From: Janthinobacterium sp.
GTDB taxonomy: Bacteria; Pseudomonadota; Gammaproteobacteria; Burkholderiales; Chitinibacteraceae
DNA: 64,000 bases
Assembly (NCBI GenBank): GCA_025360045.1
Contig: JANYCY010000019.1
Location: forward strand, 17,114 to 81,113
Direction: 5' to 3'
Positions within the stretch are counted from its first letter, which is position 1. Each line of letters starts with the position of its first letter. Shown piece after piece: positions 28,966-36,530 of this stretch. Made by a program: the position numbers and the translations under genes. The notes under the pieces are model-generated. The model was not told the DNA's origin. It did not search any database and saw only the letters and a list, made by a program, of their open reading frames with translations.

Positions 28966-29280
28966 ATTCTCTGGTTCATTGACGATTAGAGAAAGTAAAC
29001 CGGGAAAGCGTTGTTCAATGTCGATACGACGCAGGCAGGCAAGGCTCTTATTGCCATGATCGACCTGCCGGATTAAGCCAGCTTCGCGCAGTGTACGAAA
29101 GTGGTGGGAGCGGGTGGTTTTACTTAGCGTTAAGCCAAAGGATGAGCAGTGTCGCTCCGCACTATCCACATCAAGTAGCAGGGCTTTAATGATTTTTCGT
29201 CTTGTTGAATCAGCCAATGCCGCGAGCACTACGCCCAGTGTCATTTCTTCTAGCTCAGGGTGTCCTTTATCGTCAGGCAC
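28963..29280 (-). CDS. ArsR-family winged-helix regulator of the AfsA operon
   Basis: Starts at GTG 29280 with AAGGAG six bases upstream; 105 residues. Winged-helix DNA-binding domain: LAALADSTRRKIIKALL, SFGLTLSKTTRSHHFRTLREAGLIRQVDHGNKSLACLRRIDIEQRFPGLL. The recognition-helix stretch SKTTRSHHFRTLREAGLI fits the ArsR/HTH_20 type. There are few Cys, and no CxC metal site of classical ArsR/SmtB is seen, so a metal sensor is unlikely; a small organic ligand is possible. It is divergent from the AfsA gene across a 168-bp region containing a strong palindrome, so it probably represses the biosynthetic operon and itself. Confidence 0.85.
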   Translation of the reverse strand: MPDDKGHPELEEMTLGVVLAALADSTRRKIIKALLLDVDSAERHCSSFGLTLSKTTRSHHFRTLREAGLIRQVDHGNKSLACLRRIDIEQRFPGLLSLIVNEPEN

Positions 29281-29338
29281 GACAGCTCCTTGTAAATTTA
29301 TTTGACATTTTTAGTACGTAAAGAGTAAGGTCATCATG

Positions 29339-29413
29339 GTAGGTTCTATTTTTATAGAACCTACTTAGTTTATGGAACCATTGCCTTACAATGTCAAAAT
29401 ATAAAAATATAGT
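29339..29413. promoter_or_regulatory. Divergent promoter region with 26-bp palindromic operator
   Basis: Arms GTAGGTTCTAT and ATAGAACCTAC (11 bp each, perfect) flank TTTT at 29339-29364. A second partial site, ATGGAACC, follows at ~29372. For the plus strand, TTACAA (29386-29391), 16 bp and TATAGT (29408-29413) make a good sigma-70 promoter for the AfsA operon. For the minus strand, TTGACA (29397-29392), 17 bp and CATAAA (29374-29369) would start transcription at the edge of the palindrome. The two promoters overlap, so a repressor at the palindrome would control both. Confidence 0.65.
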
Positions 29414-29448
29414 ACAGCCTAAATTTTGTTAATAGGGATGGAGTTAGC

Positions 29449-30489
29449 ATGACGAGCAAGTTTAACACGCATCAAGCATTAAATTATTCCGATGAAAATA
29501 CGGTTCCTCGCCATATGGTACATAGGGCTGCTGTGAGTGAAGTTTTTTTAACAGGCGCTATCCAATGTGCTGATTTGCACTTTCAGTGCACTGCACAATT
29601 GCCTCGTGCGCACAGTTATTTTAATGACCATACTCATCGCGAGCGACATTACGATATGTTGTTGTTGCTTGAAGTCTTTCGTCAAACTTCTATTTATGTA
29701 TCGCATTCTTTCTTAAATGTGGAGCTTAGTAATAAGTTTATTTACATGGACAGCGATACACGCGTGTTAAACCGCGAAGCCTTGGTTGTTGGAGATCGAC
29801 CTGCTTCTGCAGTGGTTGATGTCAAGATTGTGGATGAGTATTACCGCAATGGTATTCGCTCGGGCGTGACTTTGGATATGACCATGTTGCTTAACAATGA
29901 TGCCGTTGCTCATAAACGAATGGGTATTCGTTGGATGGATAGTGACACTTGGGCGCGGATGCGAGTCAAAGGGATGGGCTTAGTTCCCGTGGAAGTAGAT
30001 TTGAGCGTTCAATTGCCTGAACCAACAAAGCCACTTATGGTGGGCCGCCAGAGCCCAACAAATGTTGTGATCGGTCAAGAGCAGTTCGAGCTAGAGGGTG
30101 AATTTCATACTAAATTAATTGTCGATCAGAATAATGCAGGTATTTTTGATCACCCTCTTGATCATATCCCAGGAATCTTGCTTCTTGAAGGATTTAGGCA
30201 AACAGGGTTGATTGTTGCTAATCGTTATCAAGGCATTAGCCCTGATGAGATCTTATTGTCGCGTTGCCAAGTGCGCTTTACTCGTTTTGGAGAGTTTGGC
30301 TTAAATACTCGCTGTCGAGTAACAAGTGAGTCGGTGTGTTTAGCTGATGATCAAGAAACAGTGATGATGTCTATGGTCATTGAGCAAGAAGGGGTTGCTA
30401 TCGCAACTGCTTCACTCGAATTTTTCTCTGTGAATAATCAAAATCATCTGCACATTAATCCCCGTGTTTTTGCTGTAGAGGGGGTATGA
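29449..30489 (+). CDS. AfsA-family butenolide/gamma-butyrolactone precursor synthase (double hotdog)
   Basis: 346 residues with two AfsA hotdog domains. The first (about residues 20-180) has VHRAAVSEVFLTGA and YDMLLLLE75-VFR78-Q79. The second (about 195-330) has FDHPLDHIPGILLLE247-GFR250-Q251 and a closing FxFxxF-like region. The E-x-x-R-Q segment with preceding DH(I/M)PG is the AfsA hallmark. In Streptomyces, AfsA joins a beta-ketoacyl thioester to dihydroxyacetone phosphate, and the product becomes A-factor-type butyrolactones or butenolides. Homologues occur only patchily in Gram-negatives. The next gene, a HAD phosphatase, follows after one base, fitting removal of the phosphate left by this reaction. 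GGATGGAG precedes the ATG. That the product is a diffusible signal is inference. Confidence 0.88.
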   Translation: MTSKFNTHQALNYSDENTVPRHMVHRAAVSEVFLTGAIQCADLHFQCTAQLPRAHSYFNDHTHRERHYDMLLLLEVFRQTSIYVSHSFLNVELSNKFIYMDSDTRVLNREALVVGDRPASAVVDVKIVDEYYRNGIRSGVTLDMTMLLNNDAVAHKRMGIRWMDSDTWARMRVKGMGLVPVEVDLSVQLPEPTKPLMVGRQSPTNVVIGQEQFELEGEFHTKLIVDQNNAGIFDHPLDHIPGILLLEGFRQTGLIVANRYQGISPDEILLSRCQVRFTRFGEFGLNTRCRVTSESVCLADDQETVMMSMVIEQEGVAIATASLEFFSVNNQNHLHINPRVFAVEGV

Positions 30490-30490
30490 A

Positions 30491-31171
30491 ATGCCAGCAT
30501 TAAAAATGATTTGGTTCGATTTTGGTGGTGTACTTTCTCCTCCGATTGTAGATCTGTTTAAGCAATATGAAAGAAAAACAGGACTAGAGCCAGAGGTTCT
30601 TCAACAAGCAATGAAAGATGTTGCTGATGATATGAACGTACCTATGTTAGCTCCGCTTGAGAATGCACTTCTTAGCGAATATGAATGGGGGCAGCGCCTA
30701 ACCGCAGCGCTGCGCAAGCGATATCCAAAGATCGATTTGTCCTCAGCTCAATTAACAAAGTTTGGGGAGCAATGGTTCAATGGAGTTAAGGCCAATAGTG
30801 TGATGATCTCCGCTGTATATCGGCTGAAAGCTGCGGGATACATGGTCGGTATCCTGACGAATAACGTTCTTGAATGGGAGCCATTTTGGCGGCAAATGGT
30901 GGGCTTGGATGGGGTGGTTGATCATATTGTTGATTCTTGCAAAGAGGGATGTCGCAAGCCTGATGAGCGTTTCTTTACTCTGGCTTGCCAGCGTACCGGT
31001 GTGGAGCCTGCACACAGCTTGTTGATTGATGATGTAGAGGAGAATATTGAATCTGCTGCAGGAATGGGCTGGCAAACACTGCATTTTATTAATAATTTTG
31101 ATGTCCTTAGTATCTTAGAGCAGAAAACTGGTGTGATTCTTCAATCTCTTCTGGATGTGACTGCCGAATGA
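30491..31171 (+). CDS. HAD-superfamily (subfamily IA) phosphatase
   Basis: 226 residues. Motif I D10-FG12-G-V with the nucleophile Asp; the usual second Asp (+2) is Gly, as in YihX-type members (DLGNV). Motif II T123-N-N, motif III K156 in CRKPDERFF and motif IV LLID180-D181-VEEN. The cap is helical (residues ~20-95). YihX relatives act on small sugar or triose phosphates, so loss of the second Asp does not mean it is dead. Placed directly after the AfsA gene and overlapping the P450 by ATGA, it is the natural candidate to dephosphorylate the AfsA product, a step assigned to less specific phosphatases in Streptomyces. Confidence 0.85.
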   Translation: MPALKMIWFDFGGVLSPPIVDLFKQYERKTGLEPEVLQQAMKDVADDMNVPMLAPLENALLSEYEWGQRLTAALRKRYPKIDLSSAQLTKFGEQWFNGVKANSVMISAVYRLKAAGYMVGILTNNVLEWEPFWRQMVGLDGVVDHIVDSCKEGCRKPDERFFTLACQRTGVEPAHSLLIDDVEENIESAAGMGWQTLHFINNFDVLSILEQKTGVILQSLLDVTAE

Positions 31172-32385
31172 ACATTGCCACCAAGATTAAAAACACCATT
31201 AATGTAACTAATATTCCAAATTTAGATTTTGCTTCAGTATTTGAGGTAACTACTCCTCTTGATGGCATGGCTCGAATTATTTTACCGAGTGGTCATCTAG
31301 CTTATCATCTAACCAAATATCAAGAAGTACAGCAGGTTTTGATGGATAAGCGTTTTATACGAAGTCCATGCAACGAAGAAGGGGGGGCGAGTTTTCTGCC
31401 AACAATAACTCCCCGTGAATTATTGCTCAACAATGATGCTCCTCACCATGCTCGATTACGGAAGGTAGTAGTAAAAGATTTTAGCCCCAGTGGAGTGGCA
31501 GTACTCAAGGATAAAGTTGTGCAATTAACTCATGCTCGTTTAGATGAGATGATAAAGCTGGGTGATGCTGCGGACTTGTTCTCTCTGGTTCTTGATCACA
31601 TCCCTTCTGAATTGGATTGCTACTTGATGGGGATTCCACTGGAGGATCGAGCTTTTTATCGACCTCTGACACAGGTTGTTCAGATAGGGGCCCGTGAAGA
31701 TATCCCTGAACTTTTACGTCAATTTTGGTTGGTTTATCATTACTTAATGGATTTAGTCACAGGACGGCGAGCAAGCTACCCTGATGGATTGATTCAGAGA
31801 TTTGTTGCTGACCGAGATGACAGCACTCCATCGCTTACTGATGAAGAGCTGGTGGGCGTCTTGCTCGGCGTGCTAATCGGTGGTGATCAGAACATTCTAA
31901 GCGTGATGACTAAAGTTATATACGCACTTTTGGCTGCACCAACACTTTGGCAATCATTGGTAGAAGACCCTGCGTTAATTCCTTGTGCCGTTGAAGAATT
32001 ATTAAGATTAATTCCAATAGGAAATATTTCAACTTTTCCTCGAATAGCTAGTGCTGATGTTGAGGGTAGCTGGGGGAAAATAGAGTGTGGCAGTGTTGTT
32101 TATGCGGATGTGCATGCTGCCAATCGGGACCCTTCTGTTTTCCCTGATCCTCTGACTATCCAACTAAACCGTAATAATGCGAAGCACTTGCAGTTTGGGT
32201 ATGGAATGCACAACTGCATGGGTGCTGCTTTGGCACGTATGGAAATTTCTACGGTGCTAGAAATACTCATCGAGCGGATACCAAGCTTGCAACTTGCTAT
32301 ACCTGCTGAAGAGGTGCCTTGGGTACATGGCACCATCTTACGTCGCCCAACTAGTTTGCCAGTGCGCTGGGCTCCATTTCGTTAA
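31168..32385 (+). CDS. Cytochrome P450, probable tailoring enzyme of the AfsA pathway
   Basis: 405 residues, soluble bacterial class. Heme loop F343-GYGMHNC350-MG with Cys350 as thiolate ligand; ExxR pair E277-R280 in VEELLRLIP; HHARLR at 93-98 (C-helix, heme propionate contact). The I-helix reads LLGVLIGGDQNILSV (238-242), where most P450s have A/G-G-x-D/E-T: the acid is Gln and the alcohol is Asn, so the normal proton relay is missing. This could mean substrate-assisted oxygen activation or non-hydroxylase chemistry. It overlaps the HAD gene by ATGA. Ferredoxin and reductase genes are not adjacent. P450s also finish butenolides such as avenolide in Streptomyces. Confidence 0.9.
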   Translation: MNIATKIKNTINVTNIPNLDFASVFEVTTPLDGMARIILPSGHLAYHLTKYQEVQQVLMDKRFIRSPCNEEGGASFLPTITPRELLLNNDAPHHARLRKVVVKDFSPSGVAVLKDKVVQLTHARLDEMIKLGDAADLFSLVLDHIPSELDCYLMGIPLEDRAFYRPLTQVVQIGAREDIPELLRQFWLVYHYLMDLVTGRRASYPDGLIQRFVADRDDSTPSLTDEELVGVLLGVLIGGDQNILSVMTKVIYALLAAPTLWQSLVEDPALIPCAVEELLRLIPIGNISTFPRIASADVEGSWGKIECGSVVYADVHAANRDPSVFPDPLTIQLNRNNAKHLQFGYGMHNCMGAALARMEISTVLEILIERIPSLQLAIPAEEVPWVHGTILRRPTSLPVRWAPFR

Positions 32386-32405
32386 GTTTGAACTAGGAAA
32401 ATTCT

Positions 32406-33944
32406 TTGAAAAATTCATTCTCAGATAAAGGCTTGCTAGCCGTTATTTTGCTGGCTATTTTTGTGGTTCCTAGTTCTATTTCCGGTACTGCTGTGGCTTT
32501 ACCCGCGATAGGAATTGACACCCACGCATCATTAACTAGCCTGCAATGGGTCGTTAATGCCTTTAACTTAACCTTTGCTTGCTTTACTTTGGCATGGGGT
32601 GCTTTGGCTGATAAATTTGGTCGTAAACGCTGCTTTATGAGCGGGGCCGTGTTGTATTCCCTTGCTTCTTTATTGTCGGCGCTTGCGGTAAACCCAATGA
32701 TGCTGGATGTAGCAAGAGCGCTGGCGGGTGTTGGGGCTGCGGCTATTTTCTCCTGCGGTATCGCTATTTTATCGACTCATTTTGATGGTCCTGCTCGGAT
32801 GCGTGCTTTTGCATTATTTGGGACGGTTGCTGGGCTTGGCGTCAGTCTTGGGCCGACAATCTCGGGTCTGTTGCTTGATAGCGTAGGTTGGCGTGCGATT
32901 TTTTGGACACATACAGTGGCCTTAGTCTTGGTGCTCTTAGGTAGCCCTTTGATTCACCGTGATAGCCCATCAAAACAAGCGCTTAGCCGCTTTGACTCTT
33001 TTGGTGCCTTATTGTTTATTTTGTCTTTGTTTGCACTGATGATGGCAATCGTTCAAGGTTCACAGTGGGGATGGGGCAGTGGCGGCGTACGTAGCCTTGT
33101 TGTGGCGTTTGCTATTTTATTGGCAATCTTTGTTTGGCAAGAGCGCCGTCATTTGCATCCTATGCTTGATCTGTCTTTACTTAGCAACGGCCCATTTGTG
33201 GGGCTGGCCTTGGTCACCGTTGCCGCATCGTTTGGTTTTGTTACCTTGTTGACCTATTTACCGAGCTATTTAGGCAGTGTGCTAAGGCTGACTTCTACCC
33301 ACGCAGGCTTAGCGATGTTGTTGCTGACTATGCCAATGTTGGTGTGTCCAATGTTGGCAGGCAAAATGGTTTCTCGTGGTGTGGCCTCTTCAAGCGTGTT
33401 AAATGTGAGTTTATTGTGCTTGTTGGTCGGCGTGCTTACTTTGGCTTATATCAGCCATCCAAGTGTGGAGTTATGGCAGTTGGCAGTACCGCTATTGTTG
33501 GTTGGGGCAGGCATGGGGCTATCGGCTGGTTTGGTCGATGGGATGGCGCTAGCAACGGTGCCAGAGCAAAAAGTAGGGATGGCTGCGGGCCTGCTAAATA
33601 CCTTCCGTTTGGGGAGTGAGGCGATTGCGGTGGCGTTTTATGGCTCGCTACTTGCGACGTTATTACGCAATAAATTGCCAGATACACTTTCTGCTTACAC
33701 AGATGATGCGGGTGTACTTACAAAATGGATTGATGATGTTGCCGCAGGCAATTTAGATACGCCGATGCAGGGTGTGGCTGCTGCTCAGGCAGATGCGATG
33801 CAAGGTTTGTTCATTACTGCTTATGACGGTGCATTTCATAGTGTGCTATGGGTGTTAGCGGCGGTAATTTTTGGTTTAACTCTGTTAATTTCTTATTTAA
33901 TTCGCCAGCGTAAAGCATTTGTTTTAGCTAGCGAAACACCATAG
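32406..33944 (+). CDS. DHA2-type (EmrB/QacA) MFS exporter
   Basis: 512 residues with about 14 membrane helices, starting at TTG 32406 with AGGA 8 nt upstream. The N-terminus ISGTAVALPAIGIDTHASLTSLQWVVNAFNLTFACFTLAWGALADKFGRKRCF contains MFS motif A (GALADKFGRKR), and LAGVGAAAIFSCGIAIL resembles the antiporter motif C region. DHA2 proteins export drugs and small natural products using the proton gradient. As the last gene of the AfsA-HAD-P450 operon (21 bp gap), it most likely exports the pathway's product or protects against it. Confidence 0.9.
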   Translation: MKNSFSDKGLLAVILLAIFVVPSSISGTAVALPAIGIDTHASLTSLQWVVNAFNLTFACFTLAWGALADKFGRKRCFMSGAVLYSLASLLSALAVNPMMLDVARALAGVGAAAIFSCGIAILSTHFDGPARMRAFALFGTVAGLGVSLGPTISGLLLDSVGWRAIFWTHTVALVLVLLGSPLIHRDSPSKQALSRFDSFGALLFILSLFALMMAIVQGSQWGWGSGGVRSLVVAFAILLAIFVWQERRHLHPMLDLSLLSNGPFVGLALVTVAASFGFVTLLTYLPSYLGSVLRLTSTHAGLAMLLLTMPMLVCPMLAGKMVSRGVASSSVLNVSLLCLLVGVLTLAYISHPSVELWQLAVPLLLVGAGMGLSAGLVDGMALATVPEQKVGMAAGLLNTFRLGSEAIAVAFYGSLLATLLRNKLPDTLSAYTDDAGVLTKWIDDVAAGNLDTPMQGVAAAQADAMQGLFITAYDGAFHSVLWVLAAVIFGLTLLISYLIRQRKAFVLASETP

Positions 33945-33959
33945 TTAGTTTTTTTAAGC

Positions 33960-33995
33960 AAAAGGCTAGTTCATTATTTGGACTGGCCTTTTTGT
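33960..33995 (+). terminator. Terminator of the AfsA operon
   Basis: AAAGGCTAGTTC pairs with GACTGGCCTTT (two wobble pairs) and is followed by a T tract. Confidence 0.75.
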
Positions 33996-34034
33996 TGATG
34001 AGGCGGAAAAGTAATCGTTGCCATTGATTTGATA

Positions 34035-34069
34035 CTCAAATGTAGTTGTATAACGCAACTATATTTGAG
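34035..34069. promoter_or_regulatory. Palindromic operator upstream of the MarR-GNAT gene
   Basis: CTCAAAT-G-TAGTTG and CAACTA-T-ATTTGAG are inverted arms around TATAACG. The core AGTTG-N7-CAACT is typical in size for MarR dimers. It ends 5 bp before the ATG at 34075, so binding would block transcription start or ribosome access, implying autoregulation. Confidence 0.7.
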
Positions 34070-34074
34070 CCGGC

Positions 34075-34986
34075 ATGAATTCAAGATCTCTAAGAACTAT
34101 ATCGCGGGATATTGTCCGTGAATTGGGCGTGTTTTCTAAAAAGTGTGGCAAGGTCGATCTTAGCCCTGTTGAGGCGCATATTTTGATCGAGCTGGAGCAA
34201 GCAACGCAAACCAATTTGCAATTGGCTGAGCGATTGCGGATCGATAAATCAAATATCAGCCGCACACTACAAAAGCTGGCTGAAGAGGGGCTGATTCAAT
34301 GGCAGGCCCATGCTAGCGATAAACGCAGCAAGCAGGCGGTTTTAAGTTTAGCGGGACGGGATGTTTTACGTGCTGTGCATGCTGAATACGATGTAGAAAT
34401 TGAATGCGTTTTACAGCAGCTCGATTCGGCGGAGCAGCAACGTTTACAGGCGGGCTTAGATTTATACCGGCAGGCTTTAAACGCGGCACGTGCACAGCAG
34501 GGCTATCAAATTCGCTTGATGCTAGAGGCAGATAATTCGGCCATTGCTGCGGTGATTCGGCAAGTTTCTGCCGAGCATGGCCTGAGTGAAGAGCAGGGTT
34601 ATGGTGTAGCAGACCCGCATTTGGATCAGCTTTACTCCTGCTATCAGCAGGCTGGGGCGGCGTATTGGGTGATTCAAAAAGAGGCGGGTGCTTTATTAGG
34701 TGGGGCAGGGATTGCGCCGCTGGCAGGGGCAGATACATCGGTGTGTGAATTGCAAAAGATGTATTTATTAAATGATTGCCGAGGTTTAGGGCTGGGGAAG
34801 CGCTTGTTGGTGATGGCCTGTAATTTTGCTCGGCAGGCAGGGTATCGGCAGTGTTATTTAGAAACCACGGCTAGCTTGCCAGCGGCTTTGGCGCTCTATA
34901 AAAAAATGGGGTTCAGACAAATTGCTGAGCCCATGGGTGAAACGGGACATCACTCTTGTGAGATTTTTATGTTGCGAGACCTATAA
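34075..34986 (+). CDS. MarR-family regulator fused to GNAT acetyltransferase
   Basis: 303 residues. Residues ~5-140 are a MarR winged helix (KCGKVDLSPVEAHILIELEQATQTNLQLAERLRIDKSNISRTLQKLAEEGLI...DKRSKQAVLSL). Residues ~150-303 are a GNAT domain (AAVIRQVSAEHGL ... CELQKMYLLNDCRGLGLGKRLLVMACNFARQAGYRQCYLETTASLPAALALYKKMGF), with RGLGLGK as the acetyl-CoA pyrophosphate loop (R/Q-x-x-G-x-G/A). Such fusions are known in proteobacteria and may couple acetylation of a small molecule to gene control. It starts without a clear Shine-Dalgarno beneath its palindromic operator and ends at a bidirectional terminator. Confidence 0.88.
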   Translation: MNSRSLRTISRDIVRELGVFSKKCGKVDLSPVEAHILIELEQATQTNLQLAERLRIDKSNISRTLQKLAEEGLIQWQAHASDKRSKQAVLSLAGRDVLRAVHAEYDVEIECVLQQLDSAEQQRLQAGLDLYRQALNAARAQQGYQIRLMLEADNSAIAAVIRQVSAEHGLSEEQGYGVADPHLDQLYSCYQQAGAAYWVIQKEAGALLGGAGIAPLAGADTSVCELQKMYLLNDCRGLGLGKRLLVMACNFARQAGYRQCYLETTASLPAALALYKKMGFRQIAEPMGETGHHSCEIFMLRDL

Positions 34987-34988
34987 AA

Positions 34989-35021
34989 AAAGCCCGTCTC
35001 ATAACAAGACGGGGTTTTTTA
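34989..35021. terminator. Bidirectional terminator between the MarR-GNAT and gnd genes
   Basis: CCCGTCT-CATAACA-AGACGGG stem with A and T runs on either side, located between two convergent genes. Confidence 0.88.
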
Positions 35022-35036
35022 TCACCAGTGCAGCTT

Positions 35037-35948
35037 TTACTTCTTGGCTACATGGTGGCCGCCAAAGGCATTGCGCATCATTGATAGCAATTTAGCGACG
35101 TAATCGCCTTTACCTTGGGTGGTGTAGCGCTGGAATAGCGACGCTGCAATCACCGGCGCAGGAACGCCTAGCTCTACGGCTTCTAGTACTGTCCAGCGGC
35201 CTTCGCCTGAATCAGGAACGAAGGGTTGGATGTCTTCTAGCTTGGTGTCGTTTTTCAGCGTGTCGGCGGTTAAGTCGAGCAGCCATGAGCGGATTACTGA
35301 GCCGTGACGCCATGTTTCAGCCACTTCGGCCAGATCAAGATTCAGCTCTTTTTTAGCTTCTAAGAGGGCGAAGCCTTCGGCAAAGGCTTGCATCATGCCG
35401 TATTCAATCCCGTTGTGAACCATCTTCACATAGTGGCCGCTGCCAGCCGGGCCTGCGTGAATCCAGCCACGATCGGAAGCCGGAGCCAAGATTTTGACGA
35501 AAGGTTCAGCCATCGCAAACGCGTCTTTTTCACCGCCAATCATGATGGTGTAGCCGTTAGCTAAGCCCCATACGCCGCCTGATACACCCGCATCCATAAA
35601 CTTAAAGCCTAGGGCGTTCAGTTCTTTTGCATGGCGTTGTGAGTCTTTATACATGGCGTTTGCGCCATCAATAATCAAATCACCTGGTGCCATCAGCGCG
35701 GTCAGCTCGCCAAACATGATTTCGCTGATTTCACCTGCTGGTAGCATCATCCATACCACGCGTGGGCTTGGCATTTCTGCAATCAGGCTGGCTACGGAGT
35801 CAAAACTGCGGATATTGGCGTGTTCAGCGGCAAGTTGGGTGCGTGTTTCGGCGCTTACGTCAAAGCCAAATACGGTGGCTCCGCCAGCGGCCAAACGACG
35901 TGTCATATTACTGCCCATTTTACCGAGGCCAATCATTGCAATTTGCAT
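35037..35948 (-). CDS. gnd: 6-phosphogluconate dehydrogenase, decarboxylating (short NAD-type)
   Basis: Start chosen at ATG 35948 (MQIAMIGLGKMG), because AAGG lies 9 nt upstream; the ATG at 35957 abuts that Shine-Dalgarno. 303 residues, about 300 as in the short YqeC/GndA class rather than the ~470 of enteric Gnd. Rossmann motif G7-LGKMG12; substrate region DAGVSGGVWGLANGYTIMIGG; catalytic Lys/Asn segment AGSGHYVKMVHNGIEYGMMQ. It oxidises 6-phosphogluconate to ribulose-5-phosphate and CO2 with, in this class, usually NAD+. It is a single gene without other pentose-phosphate genes nearby. Confidence 0.9.
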   Translation of the reverse strand: MQIAMIGLGKMGSNMTRRLAAGGATVFGFDVSAETRTQLAAEHANIRSFDSVASLIAEMPSPRVVWMMLPAGEISEIMFGELTALMAPGDLIIDGANAMYKDSQRHAKELNALGFKFMDAGVSGGVWGLANGYTIMIGGEKDAFAMAEPFVKILAPASDRGWIHAGPAGSGHYVKMVHNGIEYGMMQAFAEGFALLEAKKELNLDLAEVAETWRHGSVIRSWLLDLTADTLKNDTKLEDIQPFVPDSGEGRWTVLEAVELGVPAPVIAASLFQRYTTQGKGDYVAKLLSMMRNAFGGHHVAKK

Positions 35949-36530
35949 TTTGAGCATCCTTGTTTGTTTGGTTTTCTTTGCTGGGATTGTGCCCCAGCGG
36001 GAATAACTCGCAGCATGAACCTTAGTCCAGTGTCTGCCAATTGGGAATTATGGCACTATGCTTTGTGCGTAGTGCGAAGCAAATGCCTACAAAACGCAGT
36101 AAACGGTGTTTTTTAATGTTTTCTAAGAAAATTTTACGTATTTCAGCAAATTTGATCTCGATTAAGGCAAAATATATTGCAGTGCACTATGATTAAAAAG
36201 TCGTCATAAAGCGTGTGGGCTTTGTGAAATGACTCTCTGTGTGTGGGTGTGATTGAGGCGTGCGTTGCTACTTTGGGGTGGCCGCACGCTTTTTTCTGCT
36301 TAGGACTTGGCTCATCTTCCCTGTACGAAACGTCACCATTCCCACGTGTCTTTTGTGGGAGTCTCGCTGCGCTGCGTCATCCCCGATTAAATTACTCGGG
36401 GATGACGGGTTTGCGTTGATAAGTTATTTCGAGTTACATCCTTATCATTCTAAACTTTGTTTGATTTAGCTTAAAAAGCCCGACGCCATCTCTCCGTATG
36501 CTCCCCCATGTTTATCATTCGGGGGTGCTT
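35949..36530. other. Gene-free interval with two hairpins upstream of ubiU
   Basis: No credible ORF. A 12-bp perfect stem, CGTCATCCCCGA (36375-36386) with TCGGGGATGACG (36396-36407), is preceded by a TCCCAC/GTGGGA hairpin (36340-36360). The sequence is of the short 'CATCCCCGA' repeat type, related to the element downstream of res. The interval should also hold the gnd and ubiU promoters. Confidence 0.55.

Noticed and set aside
28963..29280. ArsR protein as an arsenic or metal sensor
   Set aside because: No Cys-rich metal site and no ars or metal-transport genes nearby; the context is a biosynthetic operon.
31381..31387. Run of seven G in the P450 gene as a phase-variation tract
   Set aside because: Too short to call as hypervariable on sequence alone.
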